From Artemisia argyi (lineage: Eukaryota; Streptophyta; Magnoliopsida; Asterales; Asteraceae): a stretch of DNA of 64,000 bases. Position 1 is the stretch's first letter. The number at the start of each line of letters is the position of its first letter. The stretch is from positions 123,968,373 through 124,032,372 of the forward strand of contig CM060709.1 of the NCBI GenBank assembly GCA_030686995.1, given 5' to 3'. Positions 43,907 through 56,920 of this stretch are shown here, piece after piece. The position numbers were made by a program, and so were the translations under genes. The notes under the pieces are model-generated. The model searched no databases. It saw only the letters and a program-made list of their open reading frames with translations, and was not told the origin of the DNA.

Positions 43907-44878
43907 ATGGCTACCAGTGGCAGTAATGAGACTCTCATTAGCAGTCTTGATTTGAGTAGTCCTTTATACTTGCATGCTAATGATGTTAGTACCAGTTCTA
44001 TTATATCTGTGAAACTTACTGGAACTGAAAATTATAGAGTTTGGTCCACTGCTATGAAACTTGCCATTAATACTAGAAATAAATCTGGATTTATTGATGG
44101 TACTTGTACTAAGGCCGCTTATGCCTCTAGTGAAGTTTTGGCTAATCAGTGGGAAAGATGTAACTCTATTGTGTTATCTTGGTTGCTCAATTCTGTGTCT
44201 GAAGAATTATATCTTGGTCAAATGTTCTCTGTGAATGCTCATGATGTCTGGACTGAACTTAAGGAAACTTATGATAAACTTGATGGATCCATAATTCTAA
44301 ACCTTATGCAAAAAATTAATAACTTCAAACAAGGTGAATTATCTGTTTCTGAGTATTATCATAAACTGAATTCTTTGTGGAGAGAATTTGATATCATGAC
44401 CAAGTTGCCTAAGTGTATATGTGCTGCTAGAGAAGATGTGTTAAAACACAATCAACTGATGAAACTTATGCAATTTCTCATGGGTCTTAATGATGTTTAT
44501 CAACCAATTAGGATTAGTATTCTCTCTAGAGAAACACTTCCTGATGTGAAAGATGCTTTTGCTATTGTCTCCAGAGAAGAGTCTCATAGAGGCATTGCCT
44601 CTTCTTCTTCCTCTGGTTCTGATTCTAAATCCCAAATTGTTAGTTTTGCTTCTAAAACTAATTGGACTAATAATGGGAATAAAAGATTTGATAATAAGAA
44701 TGTTTTTAACTCTGATAATAAAAAGTTTGTTAATACTGGGAACAATGGGAACAGAGGGCCTAATCCAAACTTGCTTTGCACTCACTGTAATAAAATTGGT
44801 CACACTGTTGACAGATGTTTTGAACTCAATGGATACCCTCCTGGTTATAACAAAAATCCCTGGCTAAAAACAAACTAA
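43907..44878 (+). CDS. Element E Gag
   Basis: Structural protein of the Copia particle, 323 aa from ATG 43907. The UBN2/Copia gag region reads KLTGTENYRVWSTAMKLAI, WLLNSVSEELYLG and MQKINNFKQGELSVSEYYHK. The zinc knuckle CTHCNKIGHTVDRC is near residue 300, followed by FELNGYPPGY. It ends with TAA at 44876-44878. A one-base change in the A-rich stretch before the stop would continue directly into the pol frame (FKPSYHANSSST), so gag and pol were probably one ORF. Confidence 0.9.
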   Translation: MATSGSNETLISSLDLSSPLYLHANDVSTSSIISVKLTGTENYRVWSTAMKLAINTRNKSGFIDGTCTKAAYASSEVLANQWERCNSIVLSWLLNSVSEELYLGQMFSVNAHDVWTELKETYDKLDGSIILNLMQKINNFKQGELSVSEYYHKLNSLWREFDIMTKLPKCICAAREDVLKHNQLMKLMQFLMGLNDVYQPIRISILSRETLPDVKDAFAIVSREESHRGIASSSSSGSDSKSQIVSFASKTNWTNNGNKRFDNKNVFNSDNKKFVNTGNNGNRGPNPNLLCTHCNKIGHTVDRCFELNGYPPGYNKNPWLKTN

Positions 44879-44879
44879 T

Positions 44880-47635
44880 TTCAAACCTTCTTATCATGCT
44901 AATTCTAGCTCCACGTCTGTTGAAAATGGTTCTTCCATGACTTTTACCAATGAGCAGATGTTGAAACTTATGAACCTTATCAATGAAATGCCTTCTAGGA
45001 ATGTTCAAGCCAATATGTCAGGTATATCAAGTTTTATGAATAATAATGTTTTCTTCAACATAAATTTTCACAAGTTTTATAATCACAATACTGCCTTATG
45101 TAAAGTCAGTATTGGGTGGATTATTGATTCAGGGGCAAATCAACACATGACTATTAACACTCTTAATATGTTTAGTATTGTTGATATTTCTGGCCTAAAT
45201 CTTACTGTGGGTCACCCCAATGGTACCCTTGCAAAAATTAAATACATTGGCAATCTAAAACTTTCTGATAAAGTCATCTTATATGATGTGTTGGTGGTTC
45301 CTGAATATTGTGTTAGTCTTTTGTCTGTACATAAACTTATCAAGGACAGCAGAATGTTTGTTGGTTTTGATGAATCTAAGTGTTACATTCAGGATTTGAC
45401 TCAAAACAAAATCAAGGGGACTGGTAGTGAAAATGGTGGCCTCTATTTGTTTGATACACCCTCTCCTATTGCTCCTAAATATCAAACAATGGGTAATTTG
45501 TCTGTTACTTGCTATGTTTCAAAAACTTTGTGGCATAACAGGCTTGGTCATCCCTCTGACCAAGCTATTGACATGCTTTTATTTGATCTTAAGATCACCA
45601 AGGGATCTCATGTGTCTCCCTGTGACATCTGTCACAAGGCCAAACAGACCAGGGAACCTTTTCCTCTTAGTGACCATAAGAGTTCTGCCATTGGTGATCT
45701 TGTTCATATAGACCTCTAGGGTCCTTACAAGGTTACTAGTAGAGAAGGTTTTCGATATTTTATGACCATTGTTGATGATTTTACCAGGGCTGTTTGGATA
45801 TATCTTGTCAAAACTAAAGATGAAGTTTACAACTTGTTCATTAACTTTGTCAATCTGATTCTCAACCAATTTAAATGTGGTATTAAAACTGTGAGATCAG
45901 ACAATGGGACTGAATTTGTCAATAATAAAATGAGCAATTTATTTAGCAGTCTTGGTATTATCCATCAAACTACTTGTGCTTATACTCCTCAGCAAAATGG
46001 GATTGCTGAGAGAAAGCACAGGCATCTCCTAAATGTTGCTAGGAGTTTGTTGTTTCAAAGTGGCATTCCTCTAAGTATGTGGCCTGAATGCATTTTAACT
46101 ACTGCCTATCTAATTAACAGGTTGCCGTCTTCTGTTCTGAGTGGAAAATCTCCTTTTGAGCTTGTGTATGGTCAAAAACCTAAACTATCTCATCTGAGAT
46201 GCTTTGGTTGCCTATGTTTCTCCTCTGTGCTTAATAATTCAGATAAGTTGTCTCCCAGATCTGAAAAATGTGTTTTAATTGGTTTCTCTACAACAAAAAA
46301 GGCTTACAAAGTTTACAGTCTTGAATCTAAAATGGTTTCTTACTCTAGAGATGTTCAATTTTATGAAACTATTTTCCCTTTCAAAATGAATTCTAGTCTT
46401 CAAACTGATCAGAATTATGTTGCTACTCTAAATGATCAAAATTTCTTTAATGAAAATCATTCAAATCCCAATGATGAAAGGAGAGGCCAAAATACACCCA
46501 ATGATGGAGGTGATGCCTCTTCTTACCCTAGAAGTATAAATACTTCTAGTGCTAGTGAGACTAATGGCAACGCAGCATCTATGGGTGATAAAACTCCATC
46601 TGAGGGAAATGTCCCATCCAATTCTGACCATGAAACTACACAAGCTCTTCCCACTTAAAACTTGAGTCCTGTGCAACCTCCTCTTAGAAGGTCTAGCAGA
46701 ACTGTCAAAGCTCCTGCTAAGTTCAATGATTATGTTGTGAGTAGCAATGTTAAATATGGCCTTGAAAAATATGTGTCTTATTCTAATCTTGATTCTGCCA
46801 ATTACTGTTTCTCCACTACTCTGAACAAATCTGTTGAGCCCACTTCTTATGAAGAAGCCTCTAAATATGCTCACTGGAATCAGGCCATGAACAATGAGGT
46901 ATATGCTTTAAAAAGGAACAATACTTGGACTGAGTGTGTTCTTCCTGAAGGAAAAATACATGTTAGTAGTAAATGGTTATGGAAAATCAAATATAAATCT
47001 ACTGGTGAAGTAGATAAATATAAAGCTAGAGTGGTTGCCAGAGGCTTTAGTCAGAGGGAGGGATTTGATTATATGGAAACTTTCAGTCCTGTTGTTAAAA
47101 TGTCCACTGTCAGATGCATGATTAATGTTGCTATTTGTAATAATTGGAGCATCTTTCAATTAGATGTTAATAATGCTTTTCTTTATGGTGACTTAACTGA
47201 GGATGTTTATATGACCCTCCCTCCTGGCTTTGATGATCATAAGTCTAAAGTTGTAAAGCTTAATAAGTCCTTGTATGGGCTGAAACAGGCTCCCAGGCAA
47301 TGGAATGCCAAACTAACTGAGACTCTTAGTGAACATGGCTTTATACAGTCCAAATTTGATTATTCTTTGTTTACTAAGAGCTCTGGGAATATGTTTATGG
47401 TTTTACTTGTGTATGTTGATGACATTGTCATTACTGGCAATGATGTTAATGAAATTGAAAGATTTAAAGTTTTCCTAAAAAACAAGTTTCAAATTAAAGA
47501 TTTGGGAAAACTCAAGTACTTTCTTGGAATTGAAGTTCTGGAAAATGAAAATGGTGTTTGCCTAAGTCAAAGGAAGTACTGCCTTGATCTCTTACATAAA
47601 TATGGCTTGCTTGCAGCCAAACATGTTGATGCCCC
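44880..47635 (+). pseudogene. Element E Pol, first part: protease, integrase, most of RT
   Basis: One frame with stops at 45718-45720 (TAG; DL-stop-GPY where Trp is usual) and 46656-46658 (TAA). The protease motif is WIIDSGANQHM (about 45117). The integrase zinc site is HNRLGHPS to CDICHKAK. Its catalytic residues are Asp in IVDDFTRAVW, Asp in RSDNGTEF and Glu in QQNGIAERKHRH. RT starts near WNQAMNNEVYALKRNNTW and includes QLDVNNAFLYGDL, KSLYGLKQAPRQW and YVDD at 47412-47423, then YFLGIEV. Element C interrupts right after HVDAP. Confidence 0.92.
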
Positions 47636-49046
47636 TGATACGTGGGAATCGCACTAGGCTTTACCTCTCAAGGGATCTTGAGAAGCTTACAACCCCCACC
47701 AGGCAGTGTACCTGATCGTTGTAGTATAGTATAGTGACAAGTACCGGGGGATTGATCGTTCAGCTAGGAATAGTGTCGCTAGGATTAGAAAAACTAAATA
47801 CTAGTTCTAAAGATGGGGGATGATTATTTTTGTATTTTTATATTTTTTAGAAAGCAAGTAAAAATCTCGGGTTTTAAGGATTTGGGCGGAATTAGTTGCT
47901 AGTCAACTAACCCAATACTAAAGATGCAATCAAAATAAAATACTAGAAATGAAAATAAACTAAATTAACTAAGGTTGTGAGCAATAAGTGGAGAAGTTGT
48001 GTTTACTTAGATTTCACTACTCCCTAGATATCTTTTACACGTTAATTACTTGTTATAGTTGCGTGGATGACGGATTGTATTCCTTAATACCATTCATGGG
48101 GTGGCGCACTTAATTCCCCAGTCCTATGAGTGCCTACTTCACTCCTATATCGAGCCGGCTAAGAAGCTCCTAACATGGGATCATTAGAATTTACTCATGC
48201 ATTAAATACAACCAATAAAACCTAGTGCACGTCAGTTCATGTTTCCTAAGACGTTCAAGCATGTTACCATTTGGAGATCTTCCAGTTTTCTTAAGCCTAA
48301 CATCGAAATCATTCATCCAATACAACCATAAACAAATAATCAACACATAATTAACATCTAGGTTTCATTAGATCAAAGCAAACACAAGATAGATCTAGTC
48401 TAGCATGATGGAATTAAGACAAGAACAAGATATAGACAACCAACACATAGACATATGGATTGAATTAAAAGAACACTTATCTCAATTACACATGAAAGGG
48501 TTCAAGGGCTGAGAACCCTTGAAAAACCTGTAAAATTCGTACTAAGTTCGGCCTTAGGGTTTCTCCAAAACTTCTCTTTTTTTATGAATGAAAATTAGAA
48601 AACTATATATAGGAAATTGAGGCTGACGGCGTCAAGACCAAATTGGTGACGCCGTCATATCGCCGCCAAAATACTTCTCGGACTGCCTTGATCTACTTTT
48701 GACGCCGTCACGTTATAGCATTTTCCAGGCCATCACGTATTTTACTCTTGACACCCTACCTTGTGGCGCCTTCAATTCTGTACCGGGTCGTCATGGAAAT
48801 TACTCTTGACGCCGTCAGAAATTCCTTCTTGACGCCGTCACCTACTGTTCCCAGCAAGGAAAATTAAGACTTTGGCGTTTTCTTCACTTTTATGCTCTAA
48901 AAACGTCTGAATTGCTTCCTTTTCCAGATTTCTCTCCCAAAGTACCTAAAATCACAAAAGGAACGATTTAGGGCAATATTTGATCAAATAAATTCAATTC
49001 CGGGCTTAAGTGACCCCCTAAAAGTGGTTCATTTTTTGCCTCATTA
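47636..49046 (-). repeat. Element C 3' LTR
   Basis: The minus-strand start has decayed from TGATGAGG to TAATGAGG. TATA box CTATATATAG at 48603-48612, with TGACGSCGTCA words from about 48622 to 48840. Confidence 0.92.
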
Positions 49047-49637
49047 TATACCCTTACACTTGAGATTTGCTTGTCCTCAAGCAAATGCGCTTTTATTCTA
49101 ATTAAAATACAAGTTAGGGGTCATTTAACACTAATATAAAAGTAATTACAACAAATAATCATTCCACTAAAGACCAATAGACAAGCACGGAGGTCATATA
49201 CTAGCACCTCACAAATAGTGTTTAGATACTCACATCTCTCGGGTGTAATAAAGTATAAATTACAATATGGAAACGGAAGATATCTCTCACTACCTGTCAT
49301 AGCAAAATAGATTACCATAGGCTTGGGAAATGATCAAACCTCCACCACATGGTGTAAGCACCTAGGATAAACTATCAAAGAGGTCTTTAAAAGGGTTGTA
49401 ACATTAGGTGTAGGGATATGAAATACACGGTTTTGTTGGATAAAGGCAGTCTTTACTGGTGGCGAGTTAACAATCTTGGTTAATTACATGTACAATATGG
49501 CGTTGCTAAGCCAAGACTAGACTCGACTTAGGCTAATAAATGAAAAATAACAAAAACATAAAATGAAACGGGATGGTAATCCGTATGTTTTTTCTCTTTT
49601 TTTTTCTATTATATTTTTTTCTTTTACTTGTTTTTTC

Positions 49638-49687
<50 letters not shown>

Positions 49688-51536
49688 ATACACTTTTACC
49701 CTACCATCCAAAATAATACATCATAGGGAATGAACATTCCCTTTACACTTGAATCTTTACATACTTTACAATGAGCTAATCTAATGACTCGAATTAAGAA
49801 AATCAAAACACTTGGAGTACTTTTAAGATTAAAGCACATATAGGGTAATAAATGATGTTCTTCCACATTACTCCATAAAATAAGTACTTTACCCATGAGT
49901 CTCAATCGTTCCAAAACAATATGTACAAGGATATGACTCGACTTAGCAACCATGTAATCAATTAGATAGTTAACTTAAGGTTTAACAAATAACAATAATG
50001 CACTAAAAATGAGCACATACACGGAAGGCTAATGCGATTTGGGTGTACATTTAAGTGGGGTGTAACAAATTCTTCCTTTAAGTAAAATGCTTAAAGTTAG
50101 AAACGAAAAGATAGGCTCGGAGGGGTGTACTAGGGTTTCGTGTACTAAAAATCAGTACAACGCTAAGGGTGTGGGAAAAATTAGTTGACTTAACTAGCCA
50201 AGTAATATGACTTAAATGGTCAAGTAATTATGATACGGGTTTAACAAAAGGGTGATCCTAATGCCTCTTATTATGTAGTAAATCCTACTACACGAATGTA
50301 GTCTCACTAGCGGTCTCGGGATGCATCACTAACGCAAGTTCTAGAATCTAAATGCTACCGGTACACTCATAAGCACTAATAATAAATGCTTTTCCTATAA
50401 AATCTAAAGGCGAACCTCACATATTTTGGTGGAAAATTTTTCTGAAAGTACGGTTATGTGCTAGTCATAAAATCTCCTATCCATTAGACGCTTGCTATGG
50501 CCAAAGTTTCACTCCTAAATGTTGTAAAAAATTTTAAATTTGGCGCTAAAATTGCACTAACAAGTGTTTCTCATAGTTTTATTACACATCTACTATCAAA
50601 CAAAGCAAACTCAAGCGAAAGTGTATTTGTAAGGTATCATCATTTTACCCTCCCCTTACACTTAAGATGAACATTGTCCCCAATGTTCAAGTAAAGAATG
50701 TAAAAGTGACATAAGTAAAAAGAATGAAATCAAATACTCCCCTGATTCGCTCGGTATGGATAATAAGGTGGCCAGGTTAAATCTTCCTCCAAGAAAATGA
50801 ACAATCAAAGCTTCCCTTCCAGAATATAAATCATCTTCTTGTGATACATAACCTGTAAATCCTGAGAAAATAGATAAGACAACCTCACATAAAATCAGCG
50901 GCAACCTACATAAGTTACTAAATCCTAGAAAACAAAATAAGATATAATGCTTGTGGAATGAAGTTTGCAGATTTCCTGGAGATTATAAAACTTAATAATT
51001 CAAAAAAACCATAAGACTCCGTTAGAAAAACAAAACCGGTAAAATTTCCAGATTTTTACACGTGACGCCGTCAAGAGTTAACTCGTGACGCCGTCAGAAG
51101 TGACCTGCAGAAATTCTTATGTTAAGTTTCCGGAAAATTTCTGGAAAAACTTGGTCTCACTTCCTGGAAAATCCTGCAAAACTTCATTATGACTCAATAC
51201 AAGCATTTGACTCTAACAAATACGAATATACATGTTCATTTAATATTGTGGAGAATCATGATCGGTTTGTTTCTTGAAAACATATTTGGGGTTTCCCCTT
51301 ACACTTATCTTTTGCAAAAATACTTTTAGGTGGAGTTAAGACTATGCCAAAACAACAAAGCAAAGTATTTCCACTATTTAATTCAGAAACATGATCTACC
51401 AACAATAAAAATAAAGCATGCATACGGAAGCAAATAACAAACAAACAAAATAAAATCACACAAAACATGGGTTGCCTCCCAAGAAGCGCTTTTCTTTATT
51501 TACGAGTCTTGTAGCTAGACTCAAGGTCATGGGTTA
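49047..51536 (-). other. Element C 3' noncoding region
   Basis: Matches A and B throughout. Contains the hairpin TGGGAGGCAACCCA (51468-51481, minus strand), a TGACGCCGTCA pair near 51063-51098, AAGTGTAAGGGG words and a 46-base T run (49640-49685). No gene. Confidence 0.75.
49640..49685. repeat. Poly(T) tract in C
   Basis: T run of about 46 bases; a poly-Lys frame over it is an artefact. Confidence 0.95.
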
Positions 51537-53774
51537 CTACGTGACCTCATCGTTGATTCCACTCTCTAGGTCGTTTTCTAAACAAGTTTTGTATTCCGGA
51601 CCTAGTTGCAAGCATTCTTTGTAGAAACCAAGCATCCTACTCTTCACATACTCTACTCCTCTATGTTTATCCTCCTCATTCCTATAATAAGCCGCTTGCT
51701 TGTGTTCTTTTTCTATATTTGAGAGGAGGCGGTATTGTTCAATTTTGTAGGGAATTTGATAGGCAACCTCATCATTTTCTTCCTTGAATCTAACTATTCC
51801 TAGAGTCGGGTCATAACTCATCCTAGTGGCCTCAACAAATGGTTTTCCAAATATTACTTGGCTTAGGCAATCATCTATCACCGGACGAGTGTCTTCCACT
51901 ATCATAAAATCGATCTCATAGGTGAGATTACCTATAATCACATACAATCCCTTCACCCTTCCTACAAAATTACTTATCAAATTCCTATTGGGCATCATCC
52001 TAAAATCAAGTTGTTTCTTCATCATCCAATTGTAATAAGTCCTAGTCATGATGTTAACAGGAGACCTAGGATCGATATAAGCTTTCCATATATGCATGTG
52101 CCCAATATTGCACGGTATGTTAATGTTAGAGGGGTCTCCCATTTTAATAAGGGGTGTGCCAAGGATGTATGTTCTCTCGGGACTATCGAATAAATCCTTA
52201 TGGTATTCCCGTTCTTCCTTGGTGGGCATCTTATCAAAGTATTTCTCCATAGCTTCTACTTCCTCTAATTCCTCTCCTTTATTAACCTCAACTTCCCTAC
52301 TTTCATCCCTAGTCTCGGTTTCTACTCCAACTTCATCCTTGTCACTTTCTTCTATCTCCTTATTTATTGGTTTAATGGTGACAACATTGACAAAGTGGAC
52401 ATGTTTGGATGATGAGGGATCCTTAATTTGGATTCCGTTATTGGTGTCCCTAGTGTCCTTCCTAGGTGTGGCTAACGCTTGGTTGTTGAGGGCTTTCTAC
52501 AAGTTGTCAATCTTGTTGGTCATCTCCGTTTGTTGTTGGTTGAATTCGGTTTCAAACCTAGCTATGCGAGCTTCTTGAGATGCCATGAATTTAGACATCA
52601 ACCCTTCAAGATTGTTGGTACTACCATAGTTGTTAGAAGGATTGTTGTTGAAAGTACGGTTGGAGGGTGGACCGTTTGGTTGGTAACGACTAGGTGGATT
52701 GGAAGAATTGGGTTGATTTTGTCTCCACCTAAGGTTTGGGTGATTTTTCCAAGAGGGGTTGTATGAATCACCGTAAGGGTTTGGCTCGGGCTTGAAAGTG
52801 TACTACTTATCTCCCGCTTCGTCGGTACGCGTGGATGCGTAGTCCGCAAAAGCTGTTCCGGGGAGTTCCACACAATCACGAGTGTCATGGGGACCACTAC
52901 ATAATTCGCATGAAGAAGTAATTTTGTTCACTTGGCTTGAAGGCTTAGGAGCTTCGTAAGATTTCATGAGAAACTTGACTTGGTCCTCAAGTTCCATGAT
53001 CCTACGGTCGGGAGTGCTAGAATTGTTCGAAGGCAAAGATATTGCCTTGACCATTTTGTTCAAATCACGGGGATCATTCCAACTTTTGTTGTCATAGAGA
53101 GCAAGATCTTCTATGAGTTCCCATGATTGTTCCGCACTTAGATCACGTAGCTTACCACCGGCCGATTGGTCAATGGCACGCCTTGTGGAGAGATCGATAT
53201 GGTCATAAAAAATATGGACTTGGAGCCAAAGATCTATGCCATGATGAGGGACTTTTTGGAGTAAGTCCTTGAAACAAGTCCATGCTTCATAGAGAGATTC
53301 ATTTTGACGTTGTTGGAACATCAAGATGTCATTTCTAAGCTTAGTAGTTCTCCCCGGTGGGAAAAATTGAGCAAGGAAACGAGTGGTGAGATCATCCCAT
53401 GTGGTGATGGATCCCGCAGGTAAACGCTCAAGCCATTGACTAGCTTGATCCCGTAGAGAGAATTGGAATAGGCGTAATCGGGTTGTCTCTCTAGTTTCAA
53501 CATCTAGGTCTATGGAATCTACGATTTTAAGGAAGTCCTTAAGATGTTGGTTTGGATCTTCGGAACGAAGTCCATGGAATGCACATCCGCTTTGCACCAA
53601 CCGGATGGTGTCGGATCGCAAGGGGGTCACATTGGCTCCGGTGAGCTCAATGGTGTTTCGGTAGCCTTGGTGGCTAGGTCGGGAATACTCTCCTAAGGTT
53701 CGGGGCCTAAGAGGTTCTAGTGGTGGGTTTTGTTGTGGTGGGATGACGGGTTCAAAGATGTTCCCATCGTCCAT
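51537..53774 (-). pseudogene. Element C gag-protease, one frame with two nonsense codons
   Basis: About 746 codons from ATG 53774 (MDDGNIFEP) to 51537 in a single frame. TAG codons occur at about 52803 (GDK-stop-YTF, where A has Trp) and about 52497. The gag domain and zinc-finger-like CELCSGPHDTRDC are as in A. The C-terminal module is the one in B, not A: an acidic linker (EEVEAMEKYFDKMPTKEERE), YIDPRSPVNIMTRTYYNW in place of a D-[ST]-G active site, DDCLSQVIFGKPF and MLGFYKECLQLGPEYK. With R-S-P after Asp-Pro, proteolysis looks unlikely, and the module may be structural. It ends ACGTAG as in A, then the hairpin block. Confidence 0.88.
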
Positions 53775-53919
53775 GATGTCGGGTGGTGAAGAGTTACGAA
53801 CAAAAACACAAAGAAATAAGATAGACTAAAGAAACCAAAAAATAAAAATAAAATCTTACTAGAAAGGAATCTAGTAAGTAGACCTAATAAAAAGATATTC
53901 TAACCTAGACAATAACTAT

Positions 53920-53938
53920 TCCCCGGGTTGCGGCGCCA
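53920..53938 (-). other. Element C primer-binding site
   Basis: TGGCGCCGCAACCCGGGGA on the minus strand, tRNA-Asp type. Confidence 0.8.
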
Positions 53939-53944
53939 AAAACT

Positions 53945-55354
53945 TGATACGTGGGAATCGCACCAGGCTTTACCTCTCAAGGGATCTTGAGAAGCTTACA
54001 ACCCCCACCAGGCAGTGTACCTGATCGTTGTAGTATAGTATAGTGACAAGTACCGGGGGATTGATCGTTCAGCTAGGAATAGTGTCGCTAGGATTAGAAA
54101 AACTAAATACTTGTTCTAAAGATGAGGGATGATTACTTTTGTATTTTTATATTTTTTAGAAAGCAAGTAAAAATCTCGGGTTTTAAGGATTTGGGCGGAA
54201 TTAGTTGCTAGTCAACTAACCCAATACTAAAGATGCAATCAAAATAAAATACTAGAAATGAAAATAAACTAAATTAACTAAGGTTGTGTGCAATAAGCGG
54301 AGAAGTTGTGTTTACTTAGATTTCACTACTCACTAGATATCTTTTACACGTTAATTACTTGTTATAGTTGCGTGGATGACAGATTGTATTCCTTAATACC
54401 ATTCATGGGGTGGCGCACTTAATTCCCCAATCCTATGAGTGCCTACTTCACTCCTATGTCGAGCCGGCTAAGAAGCTCCTAACATGGAATCATTAGAATT
54501 TATTCATGCATTAAATACAACCAATAAAACCTAGTGCACGTCAGTTCATGTTTCCTAAGACGTTCAAGCATGTTACCATTTGGAGATCTGCCAGTTTTCT
54601 TAAGCCTAAAATCGAAATCATTCATCCAATACAACCATAAACAAATAATCAACACATAATTAACATCTAGGTTTCATTAGATCAAAGCAAACACAAGATA
54701 GGTCTAGCCTAGCATGATGGAATTAAGACAAGAACAAGATATAGACAACCAACACATAGACATATTGATTGAATTAAAAGAACACTTATCTCAATTACAC
54801 ATGAAAGGGTTCAAGGGCTGAGAACCCTTGAAAAACCTGTAAAATTCATACTAAGTTCAGCCTTAGGGTTTCTCCAAAACTTCTCTTTTTTTATGAATGA
54901 AAATTAGAAAACTATATATAGGAAATTGAGGTTGACGGCGTCAAGACCAAATTGGTGACGCCGTCATCTCGCCGCCAAAATACTTCTCGGACTGCCTTGA
55001 TGTACTTTTGACGCCGTCACGTTATAGCATTTTCCAGGCCGTCACGTATTTTACTCTTGACGCCCTACCTTGTGACGCCTTCAATTCTGTACTGGGTCGT
55101 CATGGAAATTACTCTTGACGCCGTCAGAAATTCCTTCTTGACGCCGTCACCTACTGTTCCCAGCAAGGAAAATTAAGACTTTGGCGTTTTCTTCACTTTT
55201 ATGCTCTAAAAACGTCCGAATTGCTTCCTTTTCCAGATTTCTCTCCCAAAGTACCTAAAATCACAAAAGGAACGATTTAGGGCAATATTTGGTCAAATAA
55301 ATTCAATTCCGGCTTAAATGACCCCCTAAAAGTGGTTCATTTTTCGCCTCATCA
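53945..55354 (-). repeat. Element C 5' LTR
   Basis: TATA box CTATATATAG at 54912-54921 with about five TGACGSCGTCA words upstream of it on the minus strand (54932-55150). GCCCC follows at 55355. Confidence 0.93.
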
Positions 55355-55360
55355 GCCCCT

Positions 55361-56142
55361 TTGCCTGAAAACACTACCTTAAATCATATTGAAACAGAAG
55401 ATGATAAAGCCTTGTCTAATGTTGGAAATTATCAAAAATTGGTTGGGAAGTTGATCTACTTAACCAATACTAGACCTGACATTGCTTACTCTGTTCACTG
55501 TCTTAGCCAACACATACATGCTCCTTTGCAGTCTCATCTTGAGGCTGCTCTTAGAGTATTGAGATACTTAAAGGCCTCTCCTGGCAATGGCATTCAAATC
55601 AGTAAACATGGAAATCTTAAACTCAAAGCTTATGTTGATTCTGATTGGGATGCCCTGTTACTAGAAAATCTGTCTCTGGATATTGTGTGTTTCTGGGTGA
55701 TTCCTTAGTGACCTGGAAAAGTAAAAAGCAATCTACTTTGTCCAGGTCTTCTACTGAAGCAGAATATAGAAGCATGGCTTCTGCCACTTGTGAAATCATA
55801 TGGCTTGCAAATCTTCTTGGTGAAATGGGTGTTAAAAACCTGTTGCCTGTGGTGCTGCATTGTGATAATAACTCTGCTTTACAGATTGCTGGCAATCCTG
55901 TTTTCCTTGAGAAAACTAAGCACTTTGAAATTGATGTTCATCGTGTTAGAGAAAAGGTCTCTGCTGGTGTGATAAAAATTGAGAAAATTCATACTTCTCA
56001 GCAGATTGCTGATATCCTGACTAAAGCTCTGGGTACTGAGCAACACAAGTTCCTGTGTGATAAACTTGGTATGCTGGACATGTTCAGGGTTAAAGGTTTG
56101 AAGGAGGGTGTTGAATGTGTTGGTCAAACCTTTCACTCATAA
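55361..56142 (+). pseudogene. Element E Pol, last part: end of RT and RNase H
   Basis: Continues the pol frame after C: NYQKLVGKLIYLTNTRPDIA, SQHIHAPLQSHLEAALRVLR. RNase H residues are visible in AYVDSDWDA (Asp), RSSTEAEYRSMA (Glu) and LHCDNNSALQIA (Asp). A one-base frameshift near 55645 separates DSDWDA from CPVTRKSVSGYC. It ends near QQIADILTKALG and a short tail with stop at 56140, overlapping the start of the 3' LTR. Confidence 0.9.
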
Positions 56143-56524
56143 TGTTTAGGGGCTAGTTCTGTCATTTTCAGAACTTTACTAACTCTTAATTTATTTGTCT
56201 CTCCATGTTTGTCTTGTGTTGTATTGTGCAGGGGCCTAAGGTGGTCAAGTGCAAAGTTGGTGTGGCTATATATTGCCTCTTCCCTGCTAGGGTTTTGGTT
56301 TAACACACATCTCAGCCTCTTCTAACGGCTCTATTATCTTTGGCATAATATCTCTTGTTGTATTGATGAGATCTAATCATTCCTGATCTCATCTCTTTTG
56401 TATCTGTATTGTATGTGATTGTTCACATACTTATTATGTACTTCTTGTATTGAACTTATAACTCTTACTTTGAATCAAGGGGTGGTTGGTTGGATTCTAT
56501 CTTGTGTTCTTATTATATTTTACA
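56109..56524 (+). repeat. Element E 3' LTR
   Basis: Pair of 42989-43404, preceded by the purine tract GAAGGAGGG and followed by GTTAG. Confidence 0.94.
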
Positions 56525-56529
56525 GTTAG

Positions 56530-56748
56530 TGATTTGCACAATGAGGTATGTAAATAGCTTTTGAAAATGGTTAAATTAATAATTGATTATTTGCACTTTT
56601 ACTTTTGTAAGATTATTTTTTAACCAAAGAAATGTTTAATTTCTCAAAATAATAACCGTACCTAAAACCAATATCACCGGTTAACAGATGGCTCCGCCTC
56701 TTGGGGGTAAGGTGGGCAGCCGCCCCCTCACTCAAAAACATTGTAGTT

Positions 56749-56779
<31 letters not shown>

Positions 56780-56920
56780 GTATTTTCTGAATTTGCCCCT
56801 TAGAAAATACGTAGTATCTGTCTTTTATAAACTGAAAGTAGAAATCAGTTTCTAGCAGTTTTTTGGATATGAAACAAGCTTTATTTTCTTGAATGATGAA
56901 GAAGATTGGACAATAACTTA
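56530..56920. other. Spacer with possible decayed hAT end
   Basis: AT-rich. GGCTCCGCCTCTTGGGGG and GCAGCCGCCCCCTCA near 56689-56730 followed by a T run (about 56751-56779) look like a hAT-type end but no partner was found. Confidence 0.4.

Larger units (their letters stand above)
47636..55354 (-). mobile_element. Element C: gag-protease-only LTR element nested in E RT
   Basis: Reverse-strand sister of B, 7.7 kb. LTRs are 47636-49046 and 53945-55354. The duplication GCCCC (47631-47635 and 55355-55359) lies within the Asp-Ala-Pro-Leu codons of E. Inside are the 2.4-kb noncoding region and one gag-protease frame with two nonsense codons. The LTRs differ at about 34 of 1410 positions by eye, more than the LTRs of its host E. 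Confidence 0.94.
42989..56524 (+). mobile_element. Element E: Copia element with all domains, split by element C
   Basis: LTRs of 416 bp (42989-43404 and 56109-56524) differ at about 7 positions. The duplication GTTAG flanks them (42984-42988 and 56525-56529). A tRNA-iMet primer site touches the 5' LTR. Gag, protease, integrase, RT and RNase H follow in the Copia order, and GAAGGAGGG is the polypurine tract (about 56098-56108). Removing C and one GCCCC gives an element of about 5.8 kb. Damage is light: one frameshift after gag, two nonsense codons in pol, and one frameshift in RNase H. Confidence 0.95.

Noticed and set aside
49517..49711. Lys-rich frame in C
   Set aside because: Translation of a poly(T) tract on the other strand.
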